A stretch of 64,000 bases of DNA from Clostridium sp. (GCA_023664605.1 JAMPFF010000002.1:248001-312000); one strand, 5' to 3'; positions 54,797 to 64,000 are shown, counted from the first letter of the stretch. Made by a program: numbers and translations. Notes: generated by a model not told the origin, from the sequence alone.

Positions 54797-57715
54797 ATGG
54801 GAAAGATGCAAAAAAGAACGCTTAACAGGGCAGCCGGGTTTTTAACGCTTATGTTTGTGATGACGCTTTTGGTGTTCGGTGGGAACATTAGGACGGTACA
54901 GGGAGCGGAAAAACGTACGGTTCGAGTTGGTTTTTTCCCTATGGAAGGCTACAATGAGACCAGGGAGGACGGCAGCCGTACCGGTATGGATGTGGAGTAT
55001 CTGGAAGCGCTGTGCGACTATGTCAACTGGAATATTGAGTATGTAGAGTGCGAAAGCTGGAACAAGGCCCTGACGATGCTTTCCATGAAGCGGATAGATT
55101 TGGTGGGTTCTGCGCAGTATTCCCAAGAGCGGGCCGAGCTGTATCAGTATGCGGATTTAGCCAGCGGATATACCTTTGGTGTGCTTGCGGTAAATGGCGG
55201 CAGCGGATTGGCATATGAGGATTTTGATGCCATGAAAGACGCTTCTTTCGGCATTGTGGGTAGTTATATACGAAAAGACGAATTTTATGAATATATGGCG
55301 GATAATGGGCTTGCCTCTCCTAAAGTAAAGGAGTATGAAAGTACGGCGGCCCTGCAGGCGGCGCTGGATGCGGGAGAGATAGATGTTTTTGTACATTCTC
55401 TGACGGAGGTAAAAAAAGGACGGCGTGTGGTCGGCAGGTTTGCGCCTATGCCTTTTTATTACATAACCTATCAGGGCAACAATGATTTGATGAGAGAACT
55501 CAATCAGGGAATAGCGGATGTGAAGATGAATCGTCCGGGACTGGAAAATGAGTTGATGGTTAAGTATTATGACAGCAGGCTGGACCAGACGATTTTACTG
55601 ACCAATAGTGAAAAGCAGTATATTGCGGAAAAAGGAACGCTGACCGTAGGATACTTAGACGATTGCTACCCATTTTCTTATGAAAATGAGGGGGATTTTA
55701 TGGGACTTTCCAGACAAGTGTTGGAGGAGGTGTCTGTGAGTACGGGCATGATTTTTAGCTATGTGAAACTGGAAAGCATGGAGGAGGCGAAAAACGCCTT
55801 AAAAACCGGCAGTATTGATATCTTAAGCTATTGTGGGGAGACGGTACAGCGTATGCAGTCAGACGGGCTTGTATCCACAAAGGAGTATGCCCAGATACCT
55901 CAAGTTATTATTATGAGAAAGAATGGTAAATCTGATTCGATAAATACCTTAGCGGTGGAAGAAAGCGGCGCTTCAGGGGATGCAGTGCAGAATTTCATCG
56001 ATGAGAATACGCGTCTTTTGCTTTATTCCACGCAGTTGGAGAATTTGAACGCGGTGATGTCCGGTGAAACGGACGCCGCCATATGCGACGGGTATCTGGC
56101 GGAGTATCTGCTCGGTTCCCAGCTTCGCTTCAACAAGATGGAGATCCACAGTGTGTTAAGCGACGTCCATAGTATTTGTATGCTTGTGGCGGATAACGAG
56201 GATTCGCCTCTTCTCGATATTTTAAATAAAGAGCTGATTGAGGTCAGCGACAAGATGGTCAATGACTATATGCTGCAGGACAATTTCTATTCCAAGATGA
56301 GTATGGCGAACTTTATCAGCGACCATAGTATTGCCATTATCCTTGTTCTGACGTGCTGCGCCGTGGCAGTCATTTTGGTGCTGTTCTATTTACTGCGCAA
56401 CAGTATGCGGGTTCAGAAGCTTATGTATAAGGATACGGAATTTAATATTTGGAACCTGAATTATTTGCGGTACCGGGCGGCACAGAAACTGGCAGCGGAT
56501 AAAAACAGCAATTACGCCATTGCCTACACGGATATCGGTCAATTTAAGAGTTACAACACGTTGTATGGCTGGAATGCGGGGCAGCGTATACTGGAATTAG
56601 TCATTGAAACCCTCTCTGAAGAAACAGATGATAAAAACGAACTTTATGCCAGAAGCTATGGAAGCCATTTTGTGCTGTTTATGAAGTATGAAGATGTGGA
56701 AGTGCTGCGAAGCCGTTTGGTGAACATTGCAGACAAGATATCTTTACGAATCTACGAGGAAGCAGATACCCATATGTCGCTTGCCATAGGCGTGGGGTGC
56801 TTGGAAAATGGGGATGATGATTTACAGCGCGCTTTGTCTGAGAGTATACAGCTGGTAGATTCTTTAAAGAACAGCTACGGTAACGCGGTACAGATTTATG
56901 ATGATAAGTTGCGGACGCAGCTGCGGGAGACGCATGATAGGGAGAAACTTTTGGAATCCGTCGATATTAATAAGGACTTTGTCGCCTATTATCAGGCGAA
57001 AGTGGATATTCGCAATGAAAATATCGTAGGCGCTGAAGCGTTGATACGTTTCAAGGACCCTACAGCGGACGGGGCTATCCGTACGCCGTGGTTCTTTGTG
57101 CCTTATTATGAGCGTACCGGCAGGATTAAGGAGATTGATTTCTTTGTGATGGAAAGCGTGTGTAAAATGCTGCGCCGGCGTATCGATGCGGGTAAGAATG
57201 TTGTGCCTGTGTCCTGCAATTTTTCCAGACTGCACTTTACGGAGGATGGTTTTCCGGAAAGATTTAAGTCTATTATTGACAAATACCGGATTCCCAAAGA
57301 GCTGATAGAGGTGGAGATTACGGAGACGCTTGTGGTGGAGGATGTGCAGCGCCAGAAAGTCAAGGAGATTGTAGACGTCTTACGGGAAGAGGGCGTTCAT
57401 CTTTCTATAGACGATTTTGGCTCGGGATATTCTTCCCTGGGAGTATTTGAACAGATACCGGCGTCCGTTATCAAATTAGACCGTTCTTTCCTGCTCAATA
57501 ACGAAAACCGCACCAGACAGGTGCAGATTATGAGAAATATCGTAAATCTTGCCAAAGATTTGAACGCCCAAGTGGTCTGTGAGGGCGTAGAAACAGAGGA
57601 AGATACGGAGCTGATGATGGAGATTGGCGCTTATGTGGCGCAGGGTTACCGTTACTGTAAGCCGGTACCGGAAGATGTGTTTGAGAAGATGCTGGCGGAT
57701 AATGGGAGTCAGTAA
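54797..57715 (+). CDS. Periplasmic-sensor c-di-GMP phosphodiesterase: two SBP3 domains, degenerate GGDEF, EAL
   Basis: A 972-residue protein: signal/anchor near 10-30, two tandem solute-binding (SBP_bac_3) domains about 38-265 and 280-500, a membrane span near 520-542, a GGDEF domain about 555-700 and an EAL domain about 720-965. In the GGDEF the signature reads YGSHF, so cyclase activity is lost. The EAL keeps GAEALIRF, ITET, IDDFGSGYSS, KLDRSF, CEGVET and QGYRYCKP. It should hydrolyse c-di-GMP in response to an external amino-acid-like ligand. It overlaps the convergent gene end by seven bases. Confidence 0.92.
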   Translation: MGKMQKRTLNRAAGFLTLMFVMTLLVFGGNIRTVQGAEKRTVRVGFFPMEGYNETREDGSRTGMDVEYLEALCDYVNWNIEYVECESWNKALTMLSMKRIDLVGSAQYSQERAELYQYADLASGYTFGVLAVNGGSGLAYEDFDAMKDASFGIVGSYIRKDEFYEYMADNGLASPKVKEYESTAALQAALDAGEIDVFVHSLTEVKKGRRVVGRFAPMPFYYITYQGNNDLMRELNQGIADVKMNRPGLENELMVKYYDSRLDQTILLTNSEKQYIAEKGTLTVGYLDDCYPFSYENEGDFMGLSRQVLEEVSVSTGMIFSYVKLESMEEAKNALKTGSIDILSYCGETVQRMQSDGLVSTKEYAQIPQVIIMRKNGKSDSINTLAVEESGASGDAVQNFIDENTRLLLYSTQLENLNAVMSGETDAAICDGYLAEYLLGSQLRFNKMEIHSVLSDVHSICMLVADNEDSPLLDILNKELIEVSDKMVNDYMLQDNFYSKMSMANFISDHSIAIILVLTCCAVAVILVLFYLLRNSMRVQKLMYKDTEFNIWNLNYLRYRAAQKLAADKNSNYAIAYTDIGQFKSYNTLYGWNAGQRILELVIETLSEETDDKNELYARSYGSHFVLFMKYEDVEVLRSRLVNIADKISLRIYEEADTHMSLAIGVGCLENGDDDLQRALSESIQLVDSLKNSYGNAVQIYDDKLRTQLRETHDREKLLESVDINKDFVAYYQAKVDIRNENIVGAEALIRFKDPTADGAIRTPWFFVPYYERTGRIKEIDFFVMESVCKMLRRRIDAGKNVVPVSCNFSRLHFTEDGFPERFKSIIDKYRIPKELIEVEITETLVVEDVQRQKVKEIVDVLREEGVHLSIDDFGSGYSSLGVFEQIPASVIKLDRSFLLNNENRTRQVQIMRNIVNLAKDLNAQVVCEGVETEEDTELMMEIGAYVAQGYRYCKPVPEDVFEKMLADNGSQ

Positions 57716-58782
57716 ATAGTCTGCACTTCGCTCAATTCGTTCTCAACTACCCGGAATCGCCAGATGGAGTGACCGGGCAGGCGGTGTTCCGTCAGGAAAT
57801 AAGAGCCGTCAAAGTGTGTGATATAATAAGGCGTTCCGCCGCCGATAAAGTTTTCGTAGATATCTTCATATTTGCCTTTGATGAGGTTGGAAAGCTTTTT
57901 CGTGCGGATAATGGTGGCGTAGTCCTGATTACCGGTAATATCGGTGGAAATTGTCAGATAGAAATAGTCTTGAATCTTCGTAAGCTGTATCATGCCCGCC
58001 ATGGTATCAGGAACAGGGTAGGAATCCAGAATTTCAAACGTATTCAGGTCGGCGCGGATGATGCTGGAATTGCCCGATACAAAGTAGATGTCGCCATCCA
58101 GAATGGTAAAAGAACGCACATACACATTAGAAAGAGCTTCTATACGGCGTATTTCGGTCAGATACATCCGGGCGTCGTCCGTATTGTGGCGGAAAAGATA
58201 CATTTCGCCGCTCATGGAGCTCCAGGCATAGAAAGTGTCTGTGTTTTCATCATAAATAATATAATGGGGTCTGTTCCCGATATCAGAAAATGTCTGCGTA
58301 TGTAAAAATCTACCCTCTCTTTTTTCAAATACAAGGATTCTGTTATTCTCCGTATCGTCCACTAAATAAACGCTGCCGTCGCTGGCGAGCGTATGTCCCA
58401 TCTTGATTTCATCTGTCATGACGCGCCATTCATAGAGCGGGTCGTCCAGATTATCATGGTAAATGACCTGATTATGATAGCAGTCCACAATAAAATAGGT
58501 ATCGCTTACTTTGGTAATATAAGTCGGAACGCTTAAATCCGTACAGGGATTTGTTTTGACTTCTTCCTGCATAGCGGCGGTAAGAGAAGCTTCGTCCGTG
58601 AGTTCGGAGGCGGCGATATATTCAGTAACATCTGTTATTGAAGAGGGGAACGGGTTTTCCTGCGCGGGCGCGGATGTGCGGATATCCGCCTTTTGGGAAA
58701 GACATGGGTATATCATGACAACTGCAATTAATATAATGAATATAACGGATAATAGAATATAAACTAAGCGTTTCCGGTTCAT
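57709..58782 (-). CDS. Membrane-anchored beta-propeller-like protein
   Basis: About 357 residues: a membrane anchor (LVYILLSVIFIILIAVVMIYP), an acidic linker, then NHL/YncE-like strands (FIVDCYHNQVIYHD, VYLVDDTENNRILVFEK, IYFVSGNSSIIRADL, YFYLTISTDITG). Such domains usually bind ligands or proteins outside the cell. Start at the Met before NRKRLVYI (58782) with AGAAAGGCAG upstream; the longer frame to 58908 includes an intergenic hairpin region. Function unknown. Confidence 0.75.
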   Translation of the reverse strand: MNRKRLVYILLSVIFIILIAVVMIYPCLSQKADIRTSAPAQENPFPSSITDVTEYIAASELTDEASLTAAMQEEVKTNPCTDLSVPTYITKVSDTYFIVDCYHNQVIYHDNLDDPLYEWRVMTDEIKMGHTLASDGSVYLVDDTENNRILVFEKREGRFLHTQTFSDIGNRPHYIIYDENTDTFYAWSSMSGEMYLFRHNTDDARMYLTEIRRIEALSNVYVRSFTILDGDIYFVSGNSSIIRADLNTFEILDSYPVPDTMAGMIQLTKIQDYFYLTISTDITGNQDYATIIRTKKLSNLIKGKYEDIYENFIGGGTPYYITHFDGSYFLTEHRLPGHSIWRFRVVENELSEVQTIY

Positions 58783-58880
58783 AACAAATTTCTGCCTTTC
58801 TTTCTCGACGCAGCTGCCTGTTTTTTCTTTTGCGTGTAGTATATTATAGCATATTTCCATAAAAAATGTTATGATAAACA

Positions 58881-58943
58881 CAAGCCTGATGGCTAAACGC
58901 AAGCCCAATGGCTTGCGTTACAAGAATTACTGCGTAATTCTTG
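58881..58943. repeat. REP-like double hairpin, copy 3
   Basis: CAAGCCTGATGGCT, then AACGCAAGCC-CAAT-GGCTTGCGTT, AC, and CAAGAATTAC-TGC-GTAATTCTTG: two perfect 10-bp stems in tandem. The order and the linker GTTACAAGAA match the element at 36044-36090 read on the minus strand, and the CCTGATGGC prefix matches 30347. Confidence 0.75.
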
Positions 58944-58997
58944 AGGGGAGCAAAGCAGGCATTTGGTTTTTGCTAGTAAGGAAGAGGGTTAGAGTGA

Positions 58998-60155
58998 ATG
59001 GCATCGGATAAGGCAAATGATAAAGACCAAAAATATAATATGACTTTCTGCATCCTTTCGGGAATTGCGATTGTGATGATTGTAGCAGGGCATGTGGGAT
59101 ATGATATTATGACGGTAGGAGGACTGTTTCCGTATTATTCGTTTCATGTGCCGTTATTTTTGTTTATTTCCGGGTATTTTTACAAGGAAGAGGAAGAAGC
59201 TGCGCCGCTTGCCTACTGCCTAAAGAAGATAAAACGCCTTATGATACCATATTTTATCTGGAACCTTTTGTATGGTATATTGGCGTGGATGCTGCGCTTA
59301 TGCGGGTTTGCGATGGGGGAGGGCATCAGTTTTAAGACGCTTTTCATATCGCCTTTTCTGCATGGTTATCAGTTTATCTATAATTATGCGGCATGGTTTG
59401 TGCCGGTATTATTTGTTATAGAAATGATGAACATTGTGATGCGGCTTTTATTAAAGCGGCTGCGTTTATGTCATGAAAGCTTGATACTGGCGGTTTCCCT
59501 TATCATTGGCATGATTGTCGTATGGTTCGCGATTGGCGGACATGTATGGGGATTATATAAGGCGCCGGGCAGAATCCTGTTTTTATACCCCTGTTTCCAG
59601 ATGGGGCAGTTTTATCATAAGAAGCTGGAAAAGTACGATACGCTTGGCAGCCCCGCCTATTTTGGCATTGTGATAGGACTGCAGCTTGTTTTGATATTTT
59701 CCTGTAACGGGCTTGCCTACAGCAGCGTGTGGTGTACGGGATTTATGAACGGACCGGCCGTTCCCTATCTGACGGCCGTTACGGGCATTGCATTCTGGCT
59801 GCGTGTCGCCAGGATTATCACACCGGCTTTCGAGAAAAGCAAAGCTGTGCTTTATCTGGGGAAGAATACATATGCGGTCATGCTGCACCACATTATGGCG
59901 TTTATGCTGGTAGAAATGATAATTGCGGCGTTTGCAGAGCATACGCCATGGTTGGCGGATTTTGACGGAACGCTTTACCGGACGAATATCGACTATTACT
60001 ATATGATAAGGGGAGCAGAGGAGTTTAAGATGGTTTATCTGCTGGCGGGTATCATACTGCCGCTCTTATTACAGTATGGACTGGATAGAATAGGGATAAA
60101 AATAAAAGAAAGACGGAATGAAAAAAGTGATGGAAAACCTTATAATAACAGATGA
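58998..60155 (+). CDS. Acyltransferase-3 family membrane protein
   Basis: 385 residues with about ten membrane spans. The opening ILSGIAIVMIVAGHVGYD contains the His of the acyltransferase-3 family, and FHVPLFLFISGYFYK and RLMIPYFIWNLLYG are typical of it. These enzymes O-acetylate or O-acylate cell-surface sugars or lipids. It is followed by an overlapping small membrane protein and a glycosyltransferase, suggesting an envelope-glycan set. AGAGGGTTAGAG precedes the start. Confidence 0.88.
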   Translation: MASDKANDKDQKYNMTFCILSGIAIVMIVAGHVGYDIMTVGGLFPYYSFHVPLFLFISGYFYKEEEEAAPLAYCLKKIKRLMIPYFIWNLLYGILAWMLRLCGFAMGEGISFKTLFISPFLHGYQFIYNYAAWFVPVLFVIEMMNIVMRLLLKRLRLCHESLILAVSLIIGMIVVWFAIGGHVWGLYKAPGRILFLYPCFQMGQFYHKKLEKYDTLGSPAYFGIVIGLQLVLIFSCNGLAYSSVWCTGFMNGPAVPYLTAVTGIAFWLRVARIITPAFEKSKAVLYLGKNTYAVMLHHIMAFMLVEMIIAAFAEHTPWLADFDGTLYRTNIDYYYMIRGAEEFKMVYLLAGIILPLLLQYGLDRIGIKIKERRNEKSDGKPYNNR

Positions 60156-60495
60156 TATTTATAAAATTATGATAACCGCGCTGTTGATACTGCTAATGTT
60201 GTTAGTGGCGGTTATGCTGCATACATTTTGTTACGGCATGGCGCGGATATATAACTGGAACGGGAGCCGCTACCGCTATCTGGGCTATGTGCCGGTCAGA
60301 AAAGAGGACGGCGGTTTTGCGGTTCGGATTGGCGTGCGGATGGTGGATTTATCGCGCACCACGCGTTACAGAATTTGTCCGGGGCGGGCTTTTTGCAGGA
60401 AAAACCGATACCGGGATATGTATGTATATGCGGACGGGGCCAAAAGCTGTCTCGTCATAGAGGGAGAAGCAATGAAAACAGAGATTCCCTTTTAA
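60118..60495 (+). CDS. Small membrane protein with basic C-terminal domain
   Basis: 125 residues: one span (IMITALLILLMLLVAVMLHTFCY) then an Arg/Tyr-rich soluble part with GYVPVRKEDGGFAVRIGVRMVDLS. It overlaps the acyltransferase gene by 38 bases. No family recognised. Confidence 0.65.
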   Translation: MKKVMENLIITDDIYKIMITALLILLMLLVAVMLHTFCYGMARIYNWNGSRYRYLGYVPVRKEDGGFAVRIGVRMVDLSRTTRYRICPGRAFCRKNRYRDMYVYADGAKSCLVIEGEAMKTEIPF

Positions 60496-60613
60496 GGAAA
60501 GTTCTGGTATACTAACATATGTATTTGAAGTTGAAAAAGCAAAGGTTTTCTAACCGTGAGTTTGTGCGTTTTAGTCACAAATATGGCAGGCAAAGAAAGG
60601 CGTATGGTTAAGT

Positions 60614-61660
60614 ATGATTACGATAAGTCTTTGTATGATTGTAAAAAATGAAGAGAGGCTGCTTGCAAGATGCTTAGACAGCGTGTCGGGGCTGATGGAT
60701 GAAATCATCATTGTCGATACCGGCTCTACGGACAAAACGAAAGAGATTGCAGCGCGTTATACGGATAAAATCTATGATTTTGAATGGGTGCAGGATTTTT
60801 CGGCGGCGAGAAATTTTGCTTTTTCCAAAGCAAATATGGAATATATTTATTCGGCGGATGCTGATGAAGTGCTGGATAAAGAGAATAGGGAAGCTTTTTT
60901 GCAGTTAAAGAAAACGCTTTTGCCGGAGATTGACATTGTACAGATGTATTATGCGAACCAGCTTGATTTTGGAACGATTTATAATTATGATAAAGAGCTT
61001 CGCCCCAAGCTTTTTAAACGTTTAAGAACTTTTACGTGGGCGGAACCTATTCATGAGCAGGTGATTTTGGAACCTGTAATTTTCGACAGCGATATCGCGA
61101 TTCTGCATATGCCGGAAAATAACCATAAAGACAGGGATTTGGCATCCTTTGTGCGGATGACGGCTGCCGGTGCGCATTTATCGGCAAGGCTGCATAATAT
61201 TTATGCCAAGGAACTGTTTATTTCCGGAGAAGAGCAGGATTTTTTAAACGCCGAAGCATTCTTTGAAGCTTCCTGCTTAGATACGGAAAGGTCGTTAGAT
61301 GAAATCAAGGAAGCGTCGTGCGTGGTGGCAAGAGCGGCAAGGCTTAGAAAGGATACGGAGAAATTTTTTAAATATGCGCTGAAAGTGGTCGCTGCGGAGG
61401 GCTGTGCGGAGATTTGCTGTGAACTGGGAGAGTATTTTTTGGAGCGGCAGGATTTGCAGGAAGCAATTATATGGTTTTATAATGGCGCGTATGAAACGGA
61501 GAGTATCCTTAATATACATAGTAGTGGGAAGATTCCGCTGCTTGCCCTTGCGAAGTGTTACCGGCTCTTAGGAAATGAAGAACAGGCGCAGGCATATGAA
61601 AAACTGGCAAAAGACGCGACGTCTGAAAACATGACAGAAGACGGGAAAGGAATCAGATAG
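60614..61660 (+). CDS. Family 2 glycosyltransferase with TPR-like C-terminus
   Basis: 348 residues. The N-terminal GT2 domain starts ISLCMIVKNEERLLARCLDSV, with IIIVDTGSTDKT near 33 and the DxD-like SADADEVLD near 80, as in the SunS/TPR-glycosyltransferase group. The C-terminal ~150 residues are helical repeats (AAEGCAEICCELGEYFLERQDLQEAI-type units). It transfers a sugar from a nucleotide donor to an unknown acceptor. It ends one base before hisC. Confidence 0.9.
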   Translation: MITISLCMIVKNEERLLARCLDSVSGLMDEIIIVDTGSTDKTKEIAARYTDKIYDFEWVQDFSAARNFAFSKANMEYIYSADADEVLDKENREAFLQLKKTLLPEIDIVQMYYANQLDFGTIYNYDKELRPKLFKRLRTFTWAEPIHEQVILEPVIFDSDIAILHMPENNHKDRDLASFVRMTAAGAHLSARLHNIYAKELFISGEEQDFLNAEAFFEASCLDTERSLDEIKEASCVVARAARLRKDTEKFFKYALKVVAAEGCAEICCELGEYFLERQDLQEAIIWFYNGAYETESILNIHSSGKIPLLALAKCYRLLGNEEQAQAYEKLAKDATSENMTEDGKGIR

Positions 61661-62713
61661 ATGAAATGGGAAGATAATGTGCGCAAGGCGGCTCCTTATA
61701 TACCCGGAGAGCAGCCGCAGAAAAAAAATATTATCAAATTAAATACAAACGAATGCCCCTATCCGCCGTCGCCGATGGTGGAAAAGAAAATGAAAGAATT
61801 GGCGTATGAGGATTTGCGGCTTTATCCGGAATTTCCGGAAGAAACGCCGTTAGCGCAGCTTTTGGCAGACTATTATCAGGTGAAAAAAGAGCAGATTTTT
61901 ATCGGCGTCGGTTCTGATGATGTGCTTTCCATGGCGTTTTTGACATTTTTTCATTCAGATAAACCGGTCTTTTTCCCGGATATCACATATTCGTTCTATG
62001 ACGTATGGGCCAAACTTTATCGGATTCCTTATGAGGTAAAGCCGTTAGATGAAAATTTCCGCATCAGAAAGGAAGACTATACGGGAGTAAACGGCGGTGT
62101 GATTTTCCCAAATCCCAACGCGCCGACGGGTATTTTGATGGAAGTGGATGCCATAGAGGAGATTATTCGGGCAAACCCGGACAGTATGGTGATTGTGGAT
62201 GAAGCCTACATTGACTTTGGCGGCACAAGCTGTCTGCCGCTTTTGCCTAAATATGAGAATCTGCTCATTGTCCGCACATTTTCCAAGTCAAGGGCAATGG
62301 CGGGCTGCCGGATTGGCTATGCGATAGGAAGTGAAAAGGCGATTGGCTATTTAAACAGCGCAAAATACGCAGTCAATTCCTATACCATGAACAGACCGGC
62401 GCTGCAGCTTGGGGCGGAAGCGGTAAAAGATGATGCTTATTTTAAGGAAATTTGCGCTAAGATTATGGCGACCAGGGAACGCACGAAGAAAGAACTGGCG
62501 GCGCTTGGCTTTACTTTCCCGGAACCCGGCGGCAATTTCATTTTTGCTTCCCATAACAGCGTTAAGGCGCAGGAGATATTTGAGAAGTTAAAAGAGCGGG
62601 ATATTTACGTCAGACATTGGAATAAAGAACGGATTGACAACTATCTGCGTATTACGATTGGCACGGATGAGCAGATGGATGCTTTGTTTGCGGCATTGAA
62701 AGAAATCATATAA
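61661..62713 (+). CDS. hisC: Histidinol-phosphate aminotransferase
   Basis: 350 residues of fold-type I PLP aminotransferase: LNTNECPYPPSP near 28, YPEF, the VIFPNPNAPTGI Asn, VDEAYIDFGG near 185 (PLP Asp and Tyr) and RTFSKSRAMAGCRIGYAIG with the PLP Lys near 211. The C-terminal YLRITIGTDEQM is HisC-typical. It converts imidazole-acetol phosphate and glutamate into histidinol phosphate. No other his genes are adjacent, so broader aromatic or surface-sugar aminotransfer cannot be excluded. Confidence 0.9.
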   Translation: MKWEDNVRKAAPYIPGEQPQKKNIIKLNTNECPYPPSPMVEKKMKELAYEDLRLYPEFPEETPLAQLLADYYQVKKEQIFIGVGSDDVLSMAFLTFFHSDKPVFFPDITYSFYDVWAKLYRIPYEVKPLDENFRIRKEDYTGVNGGVIFPNPNAPTGILMEVDAIEEIIRANPDSMVIVDEAYIDFGGTSCLPLLPKYENLLIVRTFSKSRAMAGCRIGYAIGSEKAIGYLNSAKYAVNSYTMNRPALQLGAEAVKDDAYFKEICAKIMATRERTKKELAALGFTFPEPGGNFIFASHNSVKAQEIFEKLKERDIYVRHWNKERIDNYLRITIGTDEQMDALFAALKEII

Positions 62714-62726
62714 GAGGAGAATGAGT

Positions 62727-63227
62727 ATGAGTGCTTTAGCGGCTTGGTTTGCCAATACATTGGGCAAATATGTATCAAAGGAGATTGTTATTTTTATTAT
62801 TTCCATGATTCCGATTCTGGAACTGCGGGGCGGCCTGTTGGTGTCAAAACTTTTGGACGTTTCGATTTTAACGGCGATTCCGATTTGTATTATCGGCAAT
62901 ATTATACCGATTCCGTTTATACTGCTTTTTATCAAGCAGATTTTTAAATGGCTGAAGAAGATAAAAGTTTTTAAGGGATTAATTGAAAAGCTGGAAAACC
63001 GGGCGATGGGTAAGAGTGAGTCTATCAAAAAGTATGAGTTCTGGGGGCTGGTTTTATTTGTCGGCATACCACTTCCGGGAACGGGTGCATGGACAGGGTC
63101 GTTAATTGCCGCGCTTTTGGAAATTGATTTTAAGAAAGCGATATTGGCGGAACTGCTGGGTATTGCAATAGCAACTGTTATTATGTCGATTGTATCCTAT
63201 GGATTGTTGGGCGTGCTGATTTCATAG
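62727..63227 (+). CDS. Small multidrug export protein family (COG2426)
   Basis: 166 residues with about four spans and family motifs ISMIPILELRGGLLVSKLL near 18 and the FVGIPLPGTGAWTGSLIAALL block near 115. The family name comes from an early assignment and the substrate is unknown. AGGAG at 62715-62719 sits seven bases before ATG 62727; an ATG at 62721 is too close. Confidence 0.88.
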   Translation: MSALAAWFANTLGKYVSKEIVIFIISMIPILELRGGLLVSKLLDVSILTAIPICIIGNIIPIPFILLFIKQIFKWLKKIKVFKGLIEKLENRAMGKSESIKKYEFWGLVLFVGIPLPGTGAWTGSLIAALLEIDFKKAILAELLGIAIATVIMSIVSYGLLGVLIS

Positions 63228-63266
63228 CGTATTGATGATATGTTTACCATAGAAAGTGTCTGTGAA

Positions 63267-64000
63267 ATGATGAAAAACAAAAGGAATATACTGGTTGCGG
63301 GATTTTCAACAATAGCAGTTGTTATTGTTATGCTGGCGGCGGCGCACGGACTGGGCGGGGAGACAGAGAAAAATCTGGCTCTTTTAAGGGGCGTCAAGGC
63401 GTCCTGCGACAGTATGGAAACAGAGGGGTTATCGGCTGATAAGGCGATTGATGGAGACGACGAAACGCTGTCTTCCCGCTGGTCGAGCGAGAATAACTGG
63501 GAAGACGCTTCTCATTATATAGAACTGGAATTTCCGGAAGAAATTTCAGTTTCTTTTGTTATTTTAAAATGGGAGCGGACGAATGTTACGGCCTATCGGC
63601 TTGAAGGTTCGGCAGATGGAGAAAATTGGGAGGTCTTGGCGGACTTTCATCATGCGCCGGAAACAAAGCGGCAGGAGATAGCATTGGCCGAGGCGGCCAA
63701 AGTGCGTTTTTTGCGGATGTCTACCAGTGCGGTTTCGCAGGCGGAAGAAGACTATTCTAACTTGTATCAGAATGTCTCTTTATACGAATTTGAGGTGTAT
63801 GCGGACAAGCCGGCGGCGTATTTACTGGAAGAGCCAATCATAGAGACAAGAGAAGATAACAGCAGATATTTAAAACTGCCAAAGGCGCCGGAGGGATATC
63901 AGGTAACATATCTGGGCGCGGATTATGAGCAGATTATCGGCGCGGACTGTGAGGTCTATGAGACAATACAGGATAAGGAAGTAACGGTCGGTTATCTGGT
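63267..64000 (+). CDS. Secreted discoidin (F5/8 type C)-domain protein, 3' truncated by window end
   Basis: A signal peptide (VAGFSTIAVVIVMLAAAHG) is followed by a discoidin/F5/8 type C carbohydrate-binding domain: the LSADKAIDGD entry, LSSRWSS, HYIELEFPEEISV, YRLEGSADGENWEVL and a final EFEVYAD. After it comes LPKAPEGYQVTYLGADYEQII, the N-terminal accessory domain common in Clostridia family 20 beta-N-acetylhexosaminidases. The catalytic part would lie beyond base 64000. An in-frame ATG at 63240 has no site; ATG 63267 or 63270 is likelier. Confidence 0.8.
   Translation, partial: MMKNKRNILVAGFSTIAVVIVMLAAAHGLGGETEKNLALLRGVKASCDSMETEGLSADKAIDGDDETLSSRWSSENNWEDASHYIELEFPEEISVSFVILKWERTNVTAYRLEGSADGENWEVLADFHHAPETKRQEIALAEAAKVRFLRMSTSAVSQAEEDYSNLYQNVSLYEFEVYADKPAAYLLEEPIIETREDNSRYLKLPKAPEGYQVTYLGADYEQIIGADCEVYETIQDKEVTVGYL

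Overview
The window looks like a mid-GC Clostridia chromosome, most likely a gut Lachnospiraceae. The reasons are the Firmicutes-type Shine-Dalgarno sites (AGGAGG), TTGACA/TATAAT promoters, an Opp peptide transporter with a lipoprotein binding protein, a small multidrug-export protein and many genes of Clostridia character. No rRNA, tRNA, CRISPR array or complete insertion sequence was seen.

Region 1 (1-20.1 kb) is one long + strand cluster that reads as the regulatory, baseplate and spike part of a contractile injection system (CIS, phage-tail or type VI-like). It encodes a DnaJ-domain protein, two FHA proteins, a PP2C phosphatase, a degenerate PP2C with a membrane span and long charged stalk, two unidentified proteins in baseplate position and an Hsp70/actin-like ATPase. 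These are followed by two VgrG-type spike proteins, two related small proteins that may be effector chaperones, and two proteins with an N-terminal PAAR-like (DUF4280) region and a C-terminal effector domain. One effector resembles a phage-tail lysozyme and the other has a possible double-psi barrel. Each is followed by an overlapping membrane-anchored or lipoprotein gene in immunity position. Sheath and tube genes are not visible and would lie upstream of base 1.

Region 2 (20.1-30.2 kb) is an AT-richer accessory island. It holds secreted or lipoprotein genes without obvious cognate toxins (WG repeats, DUF3298-like, paralogous repeats), a degraded copy of a CIS gene, four copies of a dispersed ~65-bp leader element and a 138-bp terminator-plus-leader duplication. 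It also holds a free-standing gene closely resembling Cyt delta-endotoxins of Bacillus thuringiensis, which is the most striking single gene here. A lipoprotein gene next to it is split by an in-frame TAG.

Region 3 (30.3-42.1 kb) is metabolic and envelope related: a signal peptidase II-like protein, a divergent carbamate kinase, a sugar operon (FGGY kinase, DUF4867, fucose/arabinose isomerase family), a FliD-like repeat protein, a polysaccharide deacetylase, a 190-bp palindromic element and an M3 oligoendopeptidase. Region 4 (42.2-50.1 kb) is a complete opp operon whose binding-protein gene is out of frame at a run of nine G, followed by two small membrane proteins. Region 5 (50.3-58.8 kb) has an Rpn-type nuclease, a two-component/ABC module with four CTTAAC direct repeats, and a periplasmic-sensor EAL protein with a dead GGDEF domain. 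Region 6 (59-64 kb) holds acyltransferase, glycosyltransferase, hisC, a COG2426-type exporter and the start of a discoidin-domain enzyme.
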